From Deinococcus fonticola (GTDB lineage Bacteria > Deinococcota > Deinococci > Deinococcales > Deinococcaceae): DNA of 42,620 nt. Positions 28,119 to 40,440 of the stretch are shown one piece after another (within the stretch, counting starts at the first letter, position 1; each line of letters starts with the position of its first letter). The translations under genes and the position numbers were made by a program. Location: the NCBI RefSeq assembly GCF_004634215.1, contig NZ_SMMH01000029.1:1-42620 (forward strand). Reading direction: 5' to 3'. The notes beneath the pieces were generated by a model. It was not told the origin of the DNA. It worked only from the letters and a program-made list of their open reading frames with translations, and did not search any database.

Positions 28119-31013
28119 TTACTCGCCCGGTATCTCCAGCAGCGGCAGGGCGTCGCGAAGGCGCATGGGCAGGGTGGTCAGCGCGGGATGAAGGGCCAGC
28201 ACGAGCGCCCGGCCTTGCTCGCCCAGGGGTTCGAGGGCGCGGCCTGTTTCGCGCCAGACGCCGGGCCGGAAGGGATGCAGGCCGGGATCGGCCAGGGCGC
28301 TGCGCAACCACTGGATGGTGCGCTGGCCCTCATGAATGGTGGCGCGGGCTTCCAGCGCCAGCAGGCCGGCGTGCAGGGCAGGGTCGGCCTCGTTGGTGGC
28401 GGCTTCATGATTGCTGGGCAATCCCACCTGCACACGCCGCAGCAGGGCGTGGGCGCGGTTGATTTCGGTCAACGCGGCGTCGGCGTGCCCCTGGCGCAGC
28501 AGGGCGTCGGCGCGGATGGCGCGGGCCTGCGCCTCGGCGTAAGGGTGGTCGGTCATGTCCAGGGCGCGGGCCAGGTGTTCCAGGGCCTGCGCGGCGTCCG
28601 GTTCAGCCAGAGCGCGGCTGAGGCGCATGTCGAAAGTCAGCACCTGCTCGCGGTCACTGCGGTCGGGCAGGCGGGTCAGCAGGGCGTCCAGCAGCTCTCG
28701 CGCCTGCTGCAAGTCCGGGTGGTCGTGTTCCGGGCCGCAGAGGGGTTGCAGGTACGGCACGCCCAGGCCACGGGTCAGGTACGTGAGGGCCACGCGGTAG
28801 TGCGTGCGGCGCTGGCGGTACTGTGCTTCAGCCTGCCGGTATGGTGCTTCGGCCTGCCGCGCCTGCGACTGGGCCAGCAGCGCCAGCGCCTGACCGGCCA
28901 CCTGGAAAGCGGCGCCTGGGCGGCTGAGGGCCAGCAGAATGGGAATCTGTTCGGACAGCAGGCGGGCACGCAGTACCCGGTCATGCTGACGATCAGCAGG
29001 GGCCAGCAGTTGCAGACCCTGCCGCGAGCATTCCAGGGCCAGCCCGGGGTGGCCCAGTCGGCGCTGGGCGGTGGCGGTGCGGGCCAGGATGCGGGCCTGT
29101 TCTTCCGGCGTTCCGCCCGCCGCCTCCAGGCGCGTGGCGGCGTCCAGCAGGGCCCCGAGGGCCGCCCCGGGCTGGCCCAGCCGCAGGCGCAGGTCGCCTT
29201 CCTGGTAGCGGGCGCGGGCGTGCAGCAGCGGGCTGGTATCCGGCACCGCCTGAAGGTTCTGAAGGGCTTCGGGCCAGCGTCCGGCATCCTTGGCGATCAA
29301 GCCGCGCCACAGGTGCACCCGGGGGCCAGACGAGGCGGCGCGGCTGTCCTGCACGGCCCGCGTGGCGGCGTCCATGTCGCCCTGCCAGCGCGCCAGGGCC
29401 GCCTGCACCAGCAGCGCGTCCGCCTGCGCGGCCAGCAGCCACGGATCTGCCCTGTGATCCAGGGGCAGGTGCAGCGCGGCCTGCACGTCAGGGTGCGCCA
29501 GTTGCTCTTCGGAAGCGGTGAAATTCCCGGCGTCCAGGCTACTTTCCGCGAGCTTTACCCTGGCCCAGATGCGCACCGCGCCCACTTCCGATTCCAGCAG
29601 GCTCAGCAGCGCGTCACGGGCGCGCGGGGCGCCATACTCGCCGCGCCCGGCATGGTGAGTCACGACGGCCCGCGCCAGCAGTTCGCGCTCGGGTGTGGGC
29701 GCGTCACGGCGAATCCGGGGCCACAGCTCGGGCAGAAACCGGGCCGCGTCCGGATGCCGGGTAATGGCCTGTGCCAGTGACGTCCACTCGTGCAGGAAGG
29801 CCAGGGCCGCCAGGGCCGCAGCGCTGCTGGCCGGCTGATGCGCGAGTCGCCGGGCCGCCTCCAGGACTTCCGGAGCAGGCACAGCCGGCAGGGCGCGCTG
29901 CAGGGTCGGGTTGGGCGACCAGCCGCCGGCGGCGTGCCCGGACAGTTGAGCGCGGGCGTGCAGAGGCAAGGCCGCCACCTCCTGCCCCAGCGCGGCTTGC
30001 AGCAGCTGATCCGGGAAGGGCGCAGTGACCTCCAGTTCCTGCAGGGCCTGGAGACTCGCGGCGAGGCGGCGCACGGGCGGGTCGGCCAGCAGCTGCGTGA
30101 CCGAGCCTCCTGCCCCGGTCAGCAGGGTCAGGTGATCGAGGTTGCGTCCGGTTTCCTTCAGCAGTTCCTGCGCGGCCTGGCGGGTCACGCCCAGTTTCTG
30201 AATCAGGTACGTTCGCGCTTCGCTGGGCGTCGGTGGGCGAATCTCGGTGAGGGGCGGGGCGTCGGCCGGCCAGCCTTGCGGGTCTTCCAGCGCCAGCAGC
30301 GCCGCCACACCCGCCGGCACGTTGTGCAGGACGTGCGCGGCCCACCCGGCGGACGTGACCGCCTGACCGTCCGGCGCGCGCGGAGGTGAGTCAGCGAACT
30401 TCAGGTCAGCCGTCACGCGCAGCAGCACTACGCCGTCGGTGGGCAGCAGCCCGCGGATCCAGACCTGCTGCTGCTCGGCCAGGGCCGCGAAGGAACGCCC
30501 GGTCGCCACGGGCGGCACAGTACCAGCCACAGTAACAGCACTGTGAAACACGTCTCCGCTGAGGTTCAGGCGGGTCACGCGCAGGCCCAGCAGTTCGGCG
30601 GCCTGCGCCACCTGCCCCAGCAGCACGGTTTTGCCGGAACCGCGTTTCCCGTAAATGGCCAGCCTGGGGGCGCGGCCGGCCGTCAGCCCGGCTACGAACT
30701 GCTTGTACAGGCGTTTCTTGGTGCGGCCCAGCAATTCAAGCTCGTCCGGCAGCGCGGCGGGACTGCGCTGGGCCGGCAGGTCGAGGGAACGCCCGGCTTC
30801 CCGCGCCAGGTCGGCCAGGATGGCGCTCAGGACGGCCTTGTCGGCCGCCAACCCGGTATCGCGGTAGATGATGTTACGCAGGGCTGCCGGGTTGGCGCCC
30901 CGGCGCTGCATCTCGGCTTCCAGCCAGCGCAGGCTGCCGCGCTGCACCCCCCCGCCCGGCCCGGAGGGCGGCAGGTGGGCGCGCAGGTCACGCAGGGCGG
31001 CTGGCCAGTCCAC
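28119..31013 (-). CDS. Large P-loop ATPase with C-terminal helical (TPR-like) repeats
   Basis: A 964-aa protein, the largest in the window. Residues about 1-80 form a small helical domain (SLRWLEAEMQRRGANPAALR, AADKAVLSAILADLAREAG). About 90-310 is an AAA/STAND-like NTPase with Walker A YGKRGSGKTVLLGQ and a Walker-B-like VAALLALEDP, then a winged-helix-like region. From about 430 onward come repeated Ala/Leu-rich helix pairs typical of TPR arrays (for example ARARYQEGDLRLRLGQPGAAL, ALECSRQGLQLLAPADRQ, ARAIRADALLRQGHADAAL). A short repeat, RQAEAPYRQAEAQYRQ, is near 740. The GTG start at 31013 is inferred; TACGCT lies 9 nt upstream. It fits a signal-transducing STAND ATPase or regulator, but the trigger and output are unknown. 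Confidence 0.78.
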   Translation of the reverse strand: MDWPAALRDLRAHLPPSGPGGGVQRGSLRWLEAEMQRRGANPAALRNIIYRDTGLAADKAVLSAILADLAREAGRSLDLPAQRSPAALPDELELLGRTKKRLYKQFVAGLTAGRAPRLAIYGKRGSGKTVLLGQVAQAAELLGLRVTRLNLSGDVFHSAVTVAGTVPPVATGRSFAALAEQQQVWIRGLLPTDGVVLLRVTADLKFADSPPRAPDGQAVTSAGWAAHVLHNVPAGVAALLALEDPQGWPADAPPLTEIRPPTPSEARTYLIQKLGVTRQAAQELLKETGRNLDHLTLLTGAGGSVTQLLADPPVRRLAASLQALQELEVTAPFPDQLLQAALGQEVAALPLHARAQLSGHAAGGWSPNPTLQRALPAVPAPEVLEAARRLAHQPASSAAALAALAFLHEWTSLAQAITRHPDAARFLPELWPRIRRDAPTPERELLARAVVTHHAGRGEYGAPRARDALLSLLESEVGAVRIWARVKLAESSLDAGNFTASEEQLAHPDVQAALHLPLDHRADPWLLAAQADALLVQAALARWQGDMDAATRAVQDSRAASSGPRVHLWRGLIAKDAGRWPEALQNLQAVPDTSPLLHARARYQEGDLRLRLGQPGAALGALLDAATRLEAAGGTPEEQARILARTATAQRRLGHPGLALECSRQGLQLLAPADRQHDRVLRARLLSEQIPILLALSRPGAAFQVAGQALALLAQSQARQAEAPYRQAEAQYRQRRTHYRVALTYLTRGLGVPYLQPLCGPEHDHPDLQQARELLDALLTRLPDRSDREQVLTFDMRLSRALAEPDAAQALEHLARALDMTDHPYAEAQARAIRADALLRQGHADAALTEINRAHALLRRVQVGLPSNHEAATNEADPALHAGLLALEARATIHEGQRTIQWLRSALADPGLHPFRPGVWRETGRALEPLGEQGRALVLALHPALTTLPMRLRDALPLLEIPGE

Positions 31014-31117
31014 GGTCAGGGCAGCGTACCACCCTGGCCTGGCCTTGAACCCGGTTCACAAAACAGTCGTGTAGACGTTCCTGACGGGCATCATCAGATT
31101 TCCCGGCGCAGGCTGTG

Positions 31118-31123
31118 TATACT
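31118..31123 (+). promoter_or_regulatory. -10 box (TATACT) for the secreted TPR protein
   Basis: A good -10 match about 54 nt before ATG 31177, leaving a real 5' leader with a ribosome binding site, unlike the leaderless genes nearby. The -35 is weak (CAGATT at 17 nt). Confidence 0.5.
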
Positions 31124-31176
31124 TCGTTCCACCCAATTGCGTCTCTGCGGCCTGTGGCCGCCCCTGGAGGATTCCT

Positions 31177-31881
31177 ATGAAACGAACCCTGCTTATCCTG
31201 ACGGCCCTGCTCGGCAGCGCAGCCCTGGCCCAGACCCAGTCCGCCGCCCAGAACCTGTTCGATGACGGCAAGTGGCAGGAAGCCACCGCCGCTGCCCTGG
31301 CCATGAACAATGCCACCGGCTACGCGCTGGCCGCCGAGTACACCACCGCCGGAGCCGGCCTGGTCGCCGCCAACCAGAAAAACCCACTTTTCAGCAAGGC
31401 GCAGGAATACGCCCGCAAAGCCATTGCCCTCGACCCCAACAACGCCGAGGCGTACTTCGAGCTGGCCCGCGCTCAGGGCCGCCTGGCCCAGACCAAGAAC
31501 CCGCTGGAGCAACTTGGACTGGCGAAGGAAATGAAAGCCAACCTGGACAAAGCCATCAAGTTGAACCCGAAACTGGCCGGCGCTTACGTGGCCGTGGGAC
31601 TGTGGAACGCCACGCTGGACGCGGGCGGCCTCAAGGGAGCGATTGCGAAAAGCCAGACGGGCGCGAACCGTTCGCAGGTGGTTCCCAACTTCGAGAAAGC
31701 CATTGCGCTGGAACCCGACAACATCACGCACCGCCTGGAGTTTGCCAATGCCTACATGCTGATGGGCAACAAAACCGCTGCCAGAGCCCAGGCCGAAAAA
31801 GCCGTGACCATGAAAGCCGACGGGTACTGGGGCAAACTTGACCTGGCTGCCTCACAGGCCCTGCTGGCGAAACTGAAGTGA
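31177..31881 (+). CDS. Secreted tetratricopeptide repeat protein
   Basis: A 234-aa exported protein with signal peptide MKRTLLILTALLGSAALA, cleaved before QTQSA. The mature part carries TPR-like motifs around AQEYARKAIALDPNNAEAYFELARAQG, NLDKAIKLNPKLAGAYVAVGL and NFEKAIALEPDNITHRLEFANAYMLMG. It probably acts as a periplasmic protein-binding scaffold. The ribosome binding site is GGAGG, 8 nt before the ATG. It is divergent from the large TPR ATPase gene. The last sense codon is AAG (Lys), and the TGA at 31879-31881 lies inside the predicted right end of an IS200/IS605 element, so the original C-terminus may have been different. Confidence 0.85.
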   Translation: MKRTLLILTALLGSAALAQTQSAAQNLFDDGKWQEATAAALAMNNATGYALAAEYTTAGAGLVAANQKNPLFSKAQEYARKAIALDPNNAEAYFELARAQGRLAQTKNPLEQLGLAKEMKANLDKAIKLNPKLAGAYVAVGLWNATLDAGGLKGAIAKSQTGANRSQVVPNFEKAIALEPDNITHRLEFANAYMLMGNKTAARAQAEKAVTMKADGYWGKLDLAASQALLAKLK

Positions 31882-31909
31882 CCTACCAACGGATAAATCC
31901 GTTGGCTTC

Positions 31910-33430
<1,521 letters not shown>

Positions 33431-33436
33431 TTCCAC

Positions 33437-33464
33437 AGTCTACTACGGCGGGGCAGCGTGTCAA
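33437..33464 (-). promoter_or_regulatory. tnpA promoter: TTGACA - 16 nt - TAGACT, leaderless
   Basis: On the minus strand TTGACA (33459-33464) and TAGACT (33437-33442) are 16 nt apart, and GTG 33430 follows after 6 nt. It is the only leaderless promoter here with a perfect -35. Confidence 0.72.
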
Positions 33465-33526
33465 TAGCGCCTTCGCATCAACACTCAGCATCAGCACCCC
33501 GCCCTTCGGGCGGCTGGGCTATCCAT

Positions 33527-33550
33527 CCCACCCTTAAAAGGGTGGGTTTT
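33527..33550 (+). terminator. Plus-strand terminator, displaced from the TPR gene
   Basis: CCCACCCTT (33527-33535) / AAGGGTGGG (33538-33546) followed by TTTT. It reads in the direction of the TPR gene, now 1.6 kb away because the IS lies between. A smaller hairpin CCGCCC/GGGCGG lies at 33499-33513. Confidence 0.65.
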
Positions 33551-33594
33551 CCGCCCAGACCCTTTTCTTGTAAACCGCCAGCAGCGCACACCCA

Positions 33595-33617
33595 GCCTCC
33601 CGGCAGGGAGGCTTTTT
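33595..33617 (+). terminator. Second plus-strand terminator before mnmE
   Basis: GCCTCCC (33595-33601) / GGGAGGC (33606-33612), 4-nt loop, then TTTTT (33613-33617). It would block plus-strand read-through into the convergent mnmE gene, whose stop is at 33619. Confidence 0.75.
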
Positions 33618-33618
33618 C

Positions 33619-34938
<1,320 letters not shown>

Positions 34939-34945
34939 GCCAGGC

Positions 34946-34951
34946 AGGCTA
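34946..34951 (-). promoter_or_regulatory. Leaderless -10 box (TAGCCT) for mnmE
   Basis: On the minus strand TAGCCT is followed by 7 nt and ATG 34938. Confidence 0.55.
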
Positions 34952-34965
34952 GCAGCCACAGCCGC

Positions 34966-34998
34966 AAAAGAAAAAACCACCAGCAGGGAAACTGGTGG
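34966..34998 (-). terminator. Terminator of the two-gene ABC-2 exporter operon
   Basis: CCACCAG (34977-34983) / CTGGTGG (34992-34998), 8-nt loop, followed on the minus strand by TTTTTTCTTTT. It separates the permease gene from mnmE. Confidence 0.85.
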
Positions 34999-35066
34999 CA
35001 AGGGGCTGAGCTTTTCAGTAGGCAGGCGGCCGACCAGTGGAACGGAAACCCGCGCTGGGTAGCGGC

Positions 35067-35843
35067 CTACACGTCGCGGCGGTCGAAGGCGAAGACGGCC
35101 ATCAAGCCGAACCCGATGGTGTAGATCAGCAGCAGCAGCATGGAAGGAAGAATGTTGCCCTGCTCGGCGTACAGCGCCAGGTGGCTGGTGAGCAGCACCT
35201 GTTGCAGGCCCTCGGGGAACACCACCAGCAGGCGCATGATGTTCAGGGTGGCCAGGGTGGCCAGCGCCGCCGAGGCGGTATTCAGCAGCAAGATGCCGCA
35301 CAGCAGGGCCAGGGCCGCCACCGGCATCAGCATGAAGGCGGCCAGGAAACTGCCGCGCAGCACTTCCATGAGAGCGCCGACACTCGACAGTGACCCCACG
35401 CCCACGAAGAGACCCGGCCCCAGGCCGGTGCCGCCCACGAAACTGCCCAGACCGCGCGGCAGGCCGGCCAGCAGCGAGCCCAGGACAGTCACGCCGATCA
35501 GCAGGAAAGGAAAGGCCAGCGCCGTGACCAGTTTGGCGACGATCAGGTTGACGCGGCTGATCGGGCGCAGCAGCAGCGGGGCCAGCGTGCCCTGCGAGAC
35601 TTCGGTGCCGATCAGCTCGGCGACCACCACTGCGATAAACAGCGGGATCATGAACTGCACGGCCACGCCGATGCTCACGGCGGGCATCTGCCAGCCACTG
35701 ACCAGCGCCATGTCGCCCAGCAGCATGTTCAGGCGCGGGGCGACGGCCCACAGCAGCGGCAACAGGAAACTGACCAGCAGGGCCAGCTGAACGCTGCGGG
35801 ACAGCAGCAATTTACGGAATTCCAGGGCAATCAGTGTCAGCAC
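35067..35843 (-). CDS. ABC-2 type transporter permease
   Basis: A 258-aa membrane protein with about six hydrophobic segments ([76 protein letters not shown]). The cytoplasmic [22 protein letters not shown] segment is the typical ABC-2 contact with the ATPase. The GTG start at 35843 has GGAGA upstream. It lies 48 nt after the ATPase gene at 35892 on the same strand. Substrate unknown. Confidence 0.87.
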   Translation of the reverse strand: MLTLIALEFRKLLLSRSVQLALLVSFLLPLLWAVAPRLNMLLGDMALVSGWQMPAVSIGVAVQFMIPLFIAVVVAELIGTEVSQGTLAPLLLRPISRVNLIVAKLVTALAFPFLLIGVTVLGSLLAGLPRGLGSFVGGTGLGPGLFVGVGSLSSVGALMEVLRGSFLAAFMLMPVAALALLCGILLLNTASAALATLATLNIMRLLVVFPEGLQQVLLTSHLALYAEQGNILPSMLLLLIYTIGFGLMAVFAFDRRDV

Positions 35844-35891
35844 AGCGTTCTCCGGCAGGCAAGCGTCAGAAGGCGGTCGGGAAAGGGCATG

Positions 35892-36830
35892 TCAGGGGTG
35901 CTCCACGCGCTCGCGGTAGTACTCGTACAGGTCGAAGTGATCCGGCGTGGCTTCGTAGACCCGGATGCCCTGGGCCGCCAGGTGCGAGAGCACTTCGGGC
36001 ACGCCGCCGTCGCGGCCCAGGTTGACGATGGCGTAGGGACTGCGGGTTGTGGCGCGGCGCACGAAGGGCAGGCCTTCCAGGGCCGCGACGGTGCCCACCG
36101 GGTCTTCCACCCGGAAGCGGTAGGCGGCGTGCCGCTGGCGCAGGTCGATGGTGTCCACCATGCGCCCCCCGGTCAGGATGCCCACGGTGTGCGCGTAGGT
36201 GGCGATTTCACGCAGGTGGTGGGTGCTGAGAATCACCGCGCAGCCGTGACTGGCCAGGCTGGTCACGATGCGGTGAATCAGGCCGATGCCGAGGGGATCG
36301 AGGCCGCTGGTGGGTTCGTCCAGAATCAGGACTTTGGGGTCGGCCAGCATGGCGCTCGCCACACCCAGCCGCTGGCGTTGCCCCAGCGAATACTCCGCGA
36401 CCTTGCGTTCTCCCATGCGCGTCAGTTCCAGCAGGGCCAGCACCTCGCGGATGCGGTCGCGCCCGATGCGCGGGGCGCCAGGGGCCATTGCGGCCAGGTT
36501 GGCGTGCAGCAGCAGGTTCTGGGTGCCAGTGAATTGCGGGTAGAACTTGGCGGGGGCTTCCACCACCGCGCCCATCTGCGAGCGGGCCTTGGTGCCCTCC
36601 TTGTGGACGTCGACGCCCAGCACGCGCACGCTGCCGCTGCTGGGAAAGGCCAGCCCGGTGATGGTACGGATCAGGGTGGTTTTGCCCGCGCCGTTGGGGC
36701 CGGTCAGGGCGTACACCTCGCCGGCGTTCACCTTCAGGTTGACGCCTTCCAGAATGGCGTGCTGGCCGTACTTCTTCGTTAAATCCTGCACTTCGATGGC
36801 AGGAAGTGCGAGGCCGGTTACTTTCGTCAC
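35892..36830 (-). CDS. ABC transporter ATP-binding protein
   Basis: A 312-aa ATPase of an ABC-2 exporter. Walker A is [12 protein letters not shown], the signature is [12 protein letters not shown], Walker B is [13 protein letters not shown], and the switch His is in [11 protein letters not shown]. The C-terminal 80 residues are typical of BcrA/NatA-type exporters. The GTG start at 36830 is supported by TAAGGT 7 nt upstream. It forms a two-gene operon with the permease at 35067, ending at the terminator at 34966. It is only distantly similar in arrangement to the exporter at 5492-8167. Confidence 0.92.
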   Translation of the reverse strand: MTKVTGLALPAIEVQDLTKKYGQHAILEGVNLKVNAGEVYALTGPNGAGKTTLIRTITGLAFPSSGSVRVLGVDVHKEGTKARSQMGAVVEAPAKFYPQFTGTQNLLLHANLAAMAPGAPRIGRDRIREVLALLELTRMGERKVAEYSLGQRQRLGVASAMLADPKVLILDEPTSGLDPLGIGLIHRIVTSLASHGCAVILSTHHLREIATYAHTVGILTGGRMVDTIDLRQRHAAYRFRVEDPVGTVAALEGLPFVRRATTRSPYAIVNLGRDGGVPEVLSHLAAQGIRVYEATPDHFDLYEYYRERVEHP

Positions 36831-36837
36831 GCCACTT

Positions 36838-36843
36838 ACCTTA
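36838..36843 (-). promoter_or_regulatory. Leaderless -10 box (TAAGGT) for the ABC ATPase
   Basis: On the minus strand TAAGGT is followed by 7 nt and GTG 36830. Confidence 0.55.
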
Positions 36844-36930
36844 AGGCAACAATCATCAACGGTCTCTTACATTCCGGACAGGACACCACTGATCGGGGGC
36901 AGTGTCCCGGTCGGGGCAAAATAGGTAGGC

Positions 36931-37794
36931 TCAAGGCAGGTCGACGAACAGCGGCAGGTCAGTGGCTTCCACGGCCCCCACCTCCACCGCCCGGCGGTGT
37001 AGTTCGCGCACGGCCCGTTCGCCTTCCTGGCCCACGTCCAGACTGAAAGGGTTGACATACAGGTCGATGTGGGCCTGCATCACCTCATCGGACATTTCCA
37101 GGGCGTGCTGGCGAATGTAGCCCCTGGCGGCCTCGGGGTGGGCGTAGGCGTACTCCAGGCTGGAACGCACCGCCGCGTTCAGGGCCACCTTCATGCGCTC
37201 CGGCAGGTCGCGTTTGACCAGAATGGCCCCCAGCGGCAGCGGCAGCCCCGTCTCCCCTTCCCACCACGCGCCCAGGTCAAGGTGCTTGAGCAGGCCGTAC
37301 TGCGGAAAAGTGAAGCGCGACTCGTGAATGATCAGGCCCGCGTGAACCGGCTGGCCCTGCACCTCGCCGCGCTGCACGGCGGGCATCACCTCGTCGTAAC
37401 GCAGGCGAACCACCTGCACCTGCGGGTACACCAGGCGCAGCAACAGTTCGGCGGTGGTCAGCGCCCCGGGCGACACCACCACTTTGCCGTTCAGGTCGCT
37501 CACTTCCTCCCGCGTCACGATCAGCGGCCCCACCCCGCGCCCCAGCGCTCCGCCCGAACGCAGGGCCACATACTCCCGCATGACACTGAAGTAGGCGCGG
37601 TAACTGATTTTGGTCATGGGCAGGCGGCCAGAAACTGCCCACTCGTTCAGGGTCTGCACGTCTTCCAGCACTTCCCGAACGGGCAGCGGCGCGGCCACCA
37701 GTCCGGCGTGCAGGGCGTGAAAGATGAAAGTGTCGTTCGGGCAAAACGAGTAGCCCAGCGTCAGGACATCGGCCTGCGAAACAGATGAACTCAT
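36931..37794 (-). CDS. mqnD: 1,4-dihydroxy-6-naphthoate synthase MqnD
   Basis: A 287-aa periplasmic-binding-protein-fold enzyme of the futalosine menaquinone pathway that converts cyclic dehypoxanthine futalosine to 1,4-dihydroxy-6-naphthoate. Diagnostic segments are LGYSFCPNDTFIFHAL, LPMTKISYRAYFSV, SGGALGRGVGPLIV and HAGLIIHESRFTFPQYGL with the active-site His, then LDLGAWWEGETGLPLPLGAIL. These follow the Thermus enzyme closely, with a few extra residues (GQPVH) before AGLIIHES. ATG 37794 is supported by TACTCT 6 nt upstream. Confidence 0.95.
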   Translation of the reverse strand: MSSSVSQADVLTLGYSFCPNDTFIFHALHAGLVAAPLPVREVLEDVQTLNEWAVSGRLPMTKISYRAYFSVMREYVALRSGGALGRGVGPLIVTREEVSDLNGKVVVSPGALTTAELLLRLVYPQVQVVRLRYDEVMPAVQRGEVQGQPVHAGLIIHESRFTFPQYGLLKHLDLGAWWEGETGLPLPLGAILVKRDLPERMKVALNAAVRSSLEYAYAHPEAARGYIRQHALEMSDEVMQAHIDLYVNPFSLDVGQEGERAVRELHRRAVEVGAVEATDLPLFVDLP

Positions 37795-37800
37795 GGCCCC

Positions 37801-37806
37801 AGAGTA
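37801..37806 (-). promoter_or_regulatory. Leaderless -10 box (TACTCT) for mqnD
   Basis: On the minus strand TACTCT is followed by 6 nt and ATG 37794. Confidence 0.6.
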
Positions 37807-37883
37807 GCCAGTGCGCAGAGGAAGGTGGTCAGTGGAGGTCGCGGGAACCTTCACTCCGGCGTCCGGTCAAGGGAAATGGAACT

Positions 37884-38795
37884 TCAGTGACCGGGTTCGG
37901 TGGGAAGATCCACCAGCGCGTCGCGGGCGGCCTGGGCATCGCGGGCCAGCTGGGCTTTCAACTCGTCCAGACCACTGAATTTCTGTTCGCCCCGGAGTTT
38001 GCGGTGAAAGCGGATCTGGAGTTCCTGGCCGTACAGGTCGCCGCTGAAGTCGAGCAGGTTCACCTCGAAGCGGCGTTCGGTGCCGTTCACGGTCGGCCGG
38101 AAACCGACATTCGCCATGCCCGGCCAGAAGCCGTGGTCGCCCTGCACCGTCACCACGAACACGCCCAGCGGCAGCGCCTTGCCCTGCGGCACGCGGATGT
38201 TGGCGGTGGGATACCCCAGCTGCCGCCCCAGCTGATCGCCCTGCACCACCACGCCCTGCGCGTTGTAGGCGCGGCCCAGCAGGCGGCGGGTTTCCTCGAC
38301 GTTGCCGCTGTGTAGCAGGGCGCGGATGCGGGTGCTTTTGATGTCGTCGCCGCCCAGCTGGTGCATGGGCAGGGTCATGACGTCCGGCGTGACCTCGCGG
38401 AGGTCGGCGGCCCCTCCGGCGCGGTTTTTACCGAAATGGAAGTCCTCACCGACGACGATGGCGCGCGGGCGCAGGGCCCGCAGGTCGTTCAGGAATTCCT
38501 CCTTGGGGCGCGACGCGAACTCGGGCGTGAAGGGCACGGCGATGGTTTCATCCACGCCGTAGCGGGCCAGCAACTCCAGTTTCTCGGGCAACGTCGAGAG
38601 GTACTCCACGCCCTGCATCAGCACGCGGGTGGGCGGGTCGAAGGTGTACACCACGCTGGGCACGCGGTGCTGCCGCGCTTCGGCCTTGAGCTGCGCGATC
38701 AAGGCCTGGTGGCCCAGGTGAACGCCGTCGAAGCTGCCGATGGCGACCACCGTGTCGGTATCGGGTCGCTGGCTGGTGGACACGAAGGTTTTCAC
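37884..38795 (-). CDS. ribF: Bifunctional riboflavin kinase / FMN adenylyltransferase RibF
   Basis: A 303-aa enzyme that makes FMN and FAD from riboflavin. The N-terminal adenylyltransferase domain has [16 protein letters not shown] and [14 protein letters not shown]. The C-terminal kinase domain has [11 protein letters not shown] (ATP-binding PTAN motif) and [31 protein letters not shown]. The GTG start at 38795 overlaps the stop codon of the Nudix gene (GTGA), so the pair is co-translated from the Nudix promoter at 39290. Confidence 0.95.
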   Translation of the reverse strand: MKTFVSTSQRPDTDTVVAIGSFDGVHLGHQALIAQLKAEARQHRVPSVVYTFDPPTRVLMQGVEYLSTLPEKLELLARYGVDETIAVPFTPEFASRPKEEFLNDLRALRPRAIVVGEDFHFGKNRAGGAADLREVTPDVMTLPMHQLGGDDIKSTRIRALLHSGNVEETRRLLGRAYNAQGVVVQGDQLGRQLGYPTANIRVPQGKALPLGVFVVTVQGDHGFWPGMANVGFRPTVNGTERRFEVNLLDFSGDLYGQELQIRFHRKLRGEQKFSGLDELKAQLARDAQAARDALVDLPTEPGH

Positions 38796-39283
38796 GTCGG
38801 CACCCGCGAGGCGAACAGCGCCGCCGACACGGTGGACGCGCTGCCCACGATGCCGCCCTCGCGCAGGCCCGCCAGCACCTGCTCGGGCGACATCCACAGC
38901 ACCTCGATGTCCTCATCCTCGTCCATCGGCAGGCGCGAGTCGCGCAGATTACGGGCATGAAACACGAAGAGTTCCTCGTCGCAAAAACCCGGGCTGCTGT
39001 AAAAGCGCGTCAGCAGGGTCATGTCGGCGTCGAAGCCAGCTTCCTCCTGCAGTTCCCGGCGGGCGGCGGCTTCCGGTGTTTCGCCGTCGTCGATGAGGCC
39101 AGCGGGGGCTTCCAGCGTCGCCTGCCCGATGCTGGGCCGCCACTGCCGCACCAGCAGCATCTCGCCCCGCTCATTCAGGGCCAGGATCACCACCGCCGCG
39201 GCGTGGCGCACCACTTCCCAGCGGCCATCCAGACGCTCCACGCGGATGATCCGGCCATCGTACAAAACGTCAGTCGAGGACAT
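38792..39283 (-). CDS. Nudix hydrolase, ADP-ribose pyrophosphatase-like
   Basis: A 163-aa Nudix protein that probably splits ADP-ribose or a similar nucleoside diphosphate derivative. The complete Nudix box G-x5-E-x7-R-E-U-x-E-E-x-G-U is [23 protein letters not shown]. The preceding [18 protein letters not shown] is characteristic of the ADP-ribose pyrophosphatase subgroup. ATG 39283 is supported by TAGAGT 6 nt upstream. It overlaps ribF by 4 nt; pairing a Nudix enzyme with FAD synthesis may reflect nucleotide clean-up. Confidence 0.9.
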   Translation of the reverse strand: MSSTDVLYDGRIIRVERLDGRWEVVRHAAAVVILALNERGEMLLVRQWRPSIGQATLEAPAGLIDDGETPEAAARRELQEEAGFDADMTLLTRFYSSPGFCDEELFVFHARNLRDSRLPMDEDEDIEVLWMSPEQVLAGLREGGIVGSASTVSAALFASRVPT

Positions 39284-39289
39284 GCAGGC

Positions 39290-39295
39290 ACTCTA
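39290..39295 (-). promoter_or_regulatory. Leaderless -10 box (TAGAGT) for nudix-ribF
   Basis: On the minus strand TAGAGT is followed by 6 nt and ATG 39283. Confidence 0.6.
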
Positions 39296-39360
39296 CCCCA
39301 GCAGATCTGCACCCCAGCCAGTCTGTATCTCAGCAGGTGGCCCGCGCCGCCCGGCAAAAA

Positions 39361-40440
39361 TTAACGGGGGGCGAGCACCAGGCGGGTCAGCGCGGCGGTC
39401 AGGATGCCCACCGCCTGGTCGTACTCACGCAGGTCGAGGCGCTCCTCGGGGGTGTGGTCGAGGCTGCTGTCGCCGGGGCCGTAGGCGACCGTGGGCACGG
39501 GCCAGTGCCCGGCGACCACGTTCATGTCGCTGGTGCCGGTCTTGACCTTAAAAGTGGGTGTGCCGCCCGCAGCGCGAATGGCGACGCGCAGGGCGCGGGT
39601 CAGGGCGTTGTCCTTGGGGTGGCGCACCGCAACCTCATGTCCGGTAAAAGAGGTTTCGACGTTCAGGTCAGCCAGAACCTTTTCGATGGCGGCCTGCGCC
39701 TGCTGAGGTGTCAGGGCAGGCGGCAGGCGCAGGCCCACGCTGGCCCAGGCGGTCTGCGTGAGGCCGCCCGCGCTGTCGCCACCCAGATCCTGCAGGGTGG
39801 CCTGCACGCGGTCAAACACGCCCATTTCCTCGCCTATCCCGGCCGCCCAGGCGCGCACCCGGAACCACGCTTCGGTCAGGTCGTCGGCGGCGCTGGTGCC
39901 CTCGCCCGCCGTATGAAAGTTGTCCTTGTGGACGCGCAGTTTCACCACCAGGCGGCCCTTGTAGCCCAGCGTCAGGCCGAAAACGCCGCTCGGCTCGCCG
40001 ATCAGGACGAAATCCGGCCCGTAGCGGGTGCGGGCGAAGCGGGCGCCCTTGCTGCTGGGGGCTTCCTCCTCGGTGGCGCCCACCACCACGAAGCGGGCGG
40101 CCTCCAGCGCTTCGGTGGGCAATCCGGCCACGGCGGCCATGAAGGTGCATAGGCTGCCCTTGGCGTCCACGCTGCCACGCCCATGCAGCACCTCGCCCTC
40201 GTCCACCCGCACCGGAATGTCGCCCGGCACGGTGTCCATATGGCCCAGCAACACCACCGTCAGCGGGCCGTCGCCGCGCTCGCCCACGGCGTTCCCAGCC
40301 TCGTCCATATGCGCCCTGAAGCCGTGAGCGTTCATCCACTCCGTCAGGTATGCAGAAACCTCGCCTTCCAGACCGGAAAGCGAGGAAATCTGTACGGCGC
40401 GCTGCAGCAGGTCACGGGCGACCTGCGGGTCAATCGACAT
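39361..40440 (-). CDS. lysK: [LysW]-lysine/ornithine hydrolase LysK
   Basis: A 359-aa M20-family metallopeptidase that releases lysine from the LysW carrier in the alpha-aminoadipate lysine pathway of Thermus and Deinococcus; it may also act on the ornithine analogue. Metal and catalytic residues are visible in [42 protein letters not shown] and the C-terminal [36 protein letters not shown]. ArgE/DapE relatives are alternatives, but the sequence fits LysK best. Its ATG overlaps the upstream membrane-protein gene by 11 nt. Confidence 0.88.
   Translation of the reverse strand: MSIDPQVARDLLQRAVQISSLSGLEGEVSAYLTEWMNAHGFRAHMDEAGNAVGERGDGPLTVVLLGHMDTVPGDIPVRVDEGEVLHGRGSVDAKGSLCTFMAAVAGLPTEALEAARFVVVGATEEEAPSSKGARFARTRYGPDFVLIGEPSGVFGLTLGYKGRLVVKLRVHKDNFHTAGEGTSAADDLTEAWFRVRAWAAGIGEEMGVFDRVQATLQDLGGDSAGGLTQTAWASVGLRLPPALTPQQAQAAIEKVLADLNVETSFTGHEVAVRHPKDNALTRALRVAIRAAGGTPTFKVKTGTSDMNVVAGHWPVPTVAYGPGDSSLDHTPEERLDLREYDQAVGILTAALTRLVLAPR

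Noticed and set aside
27483..29780. A 765-codon plus-strand open frame opposite mqnB and the large ATPase
   Set aside because: It is an antisense shadow created by GC-rich codons; it has no promoter or ribosome binding site and spans the gene boundary of two well-supported minus-strand genes.
33499..33513. CCGCCC/GGGCGG hairpin as the left-end hairpin of the IS
   Set aside because: It lies outside the inferred TTGAT junction, and its sequence is unrelated to the right-end hairpin; it more likely belongs to the displaced TPR terminator region. An empty-site comparison could overturn this.
34939..35751. In-frame upstream extension of mnmE
   Set aside because: The extension is antisense-like low-complexity sequence within the permease gene region; mnmE's canonical N-terminus and a -10 box fix the start at 34938.
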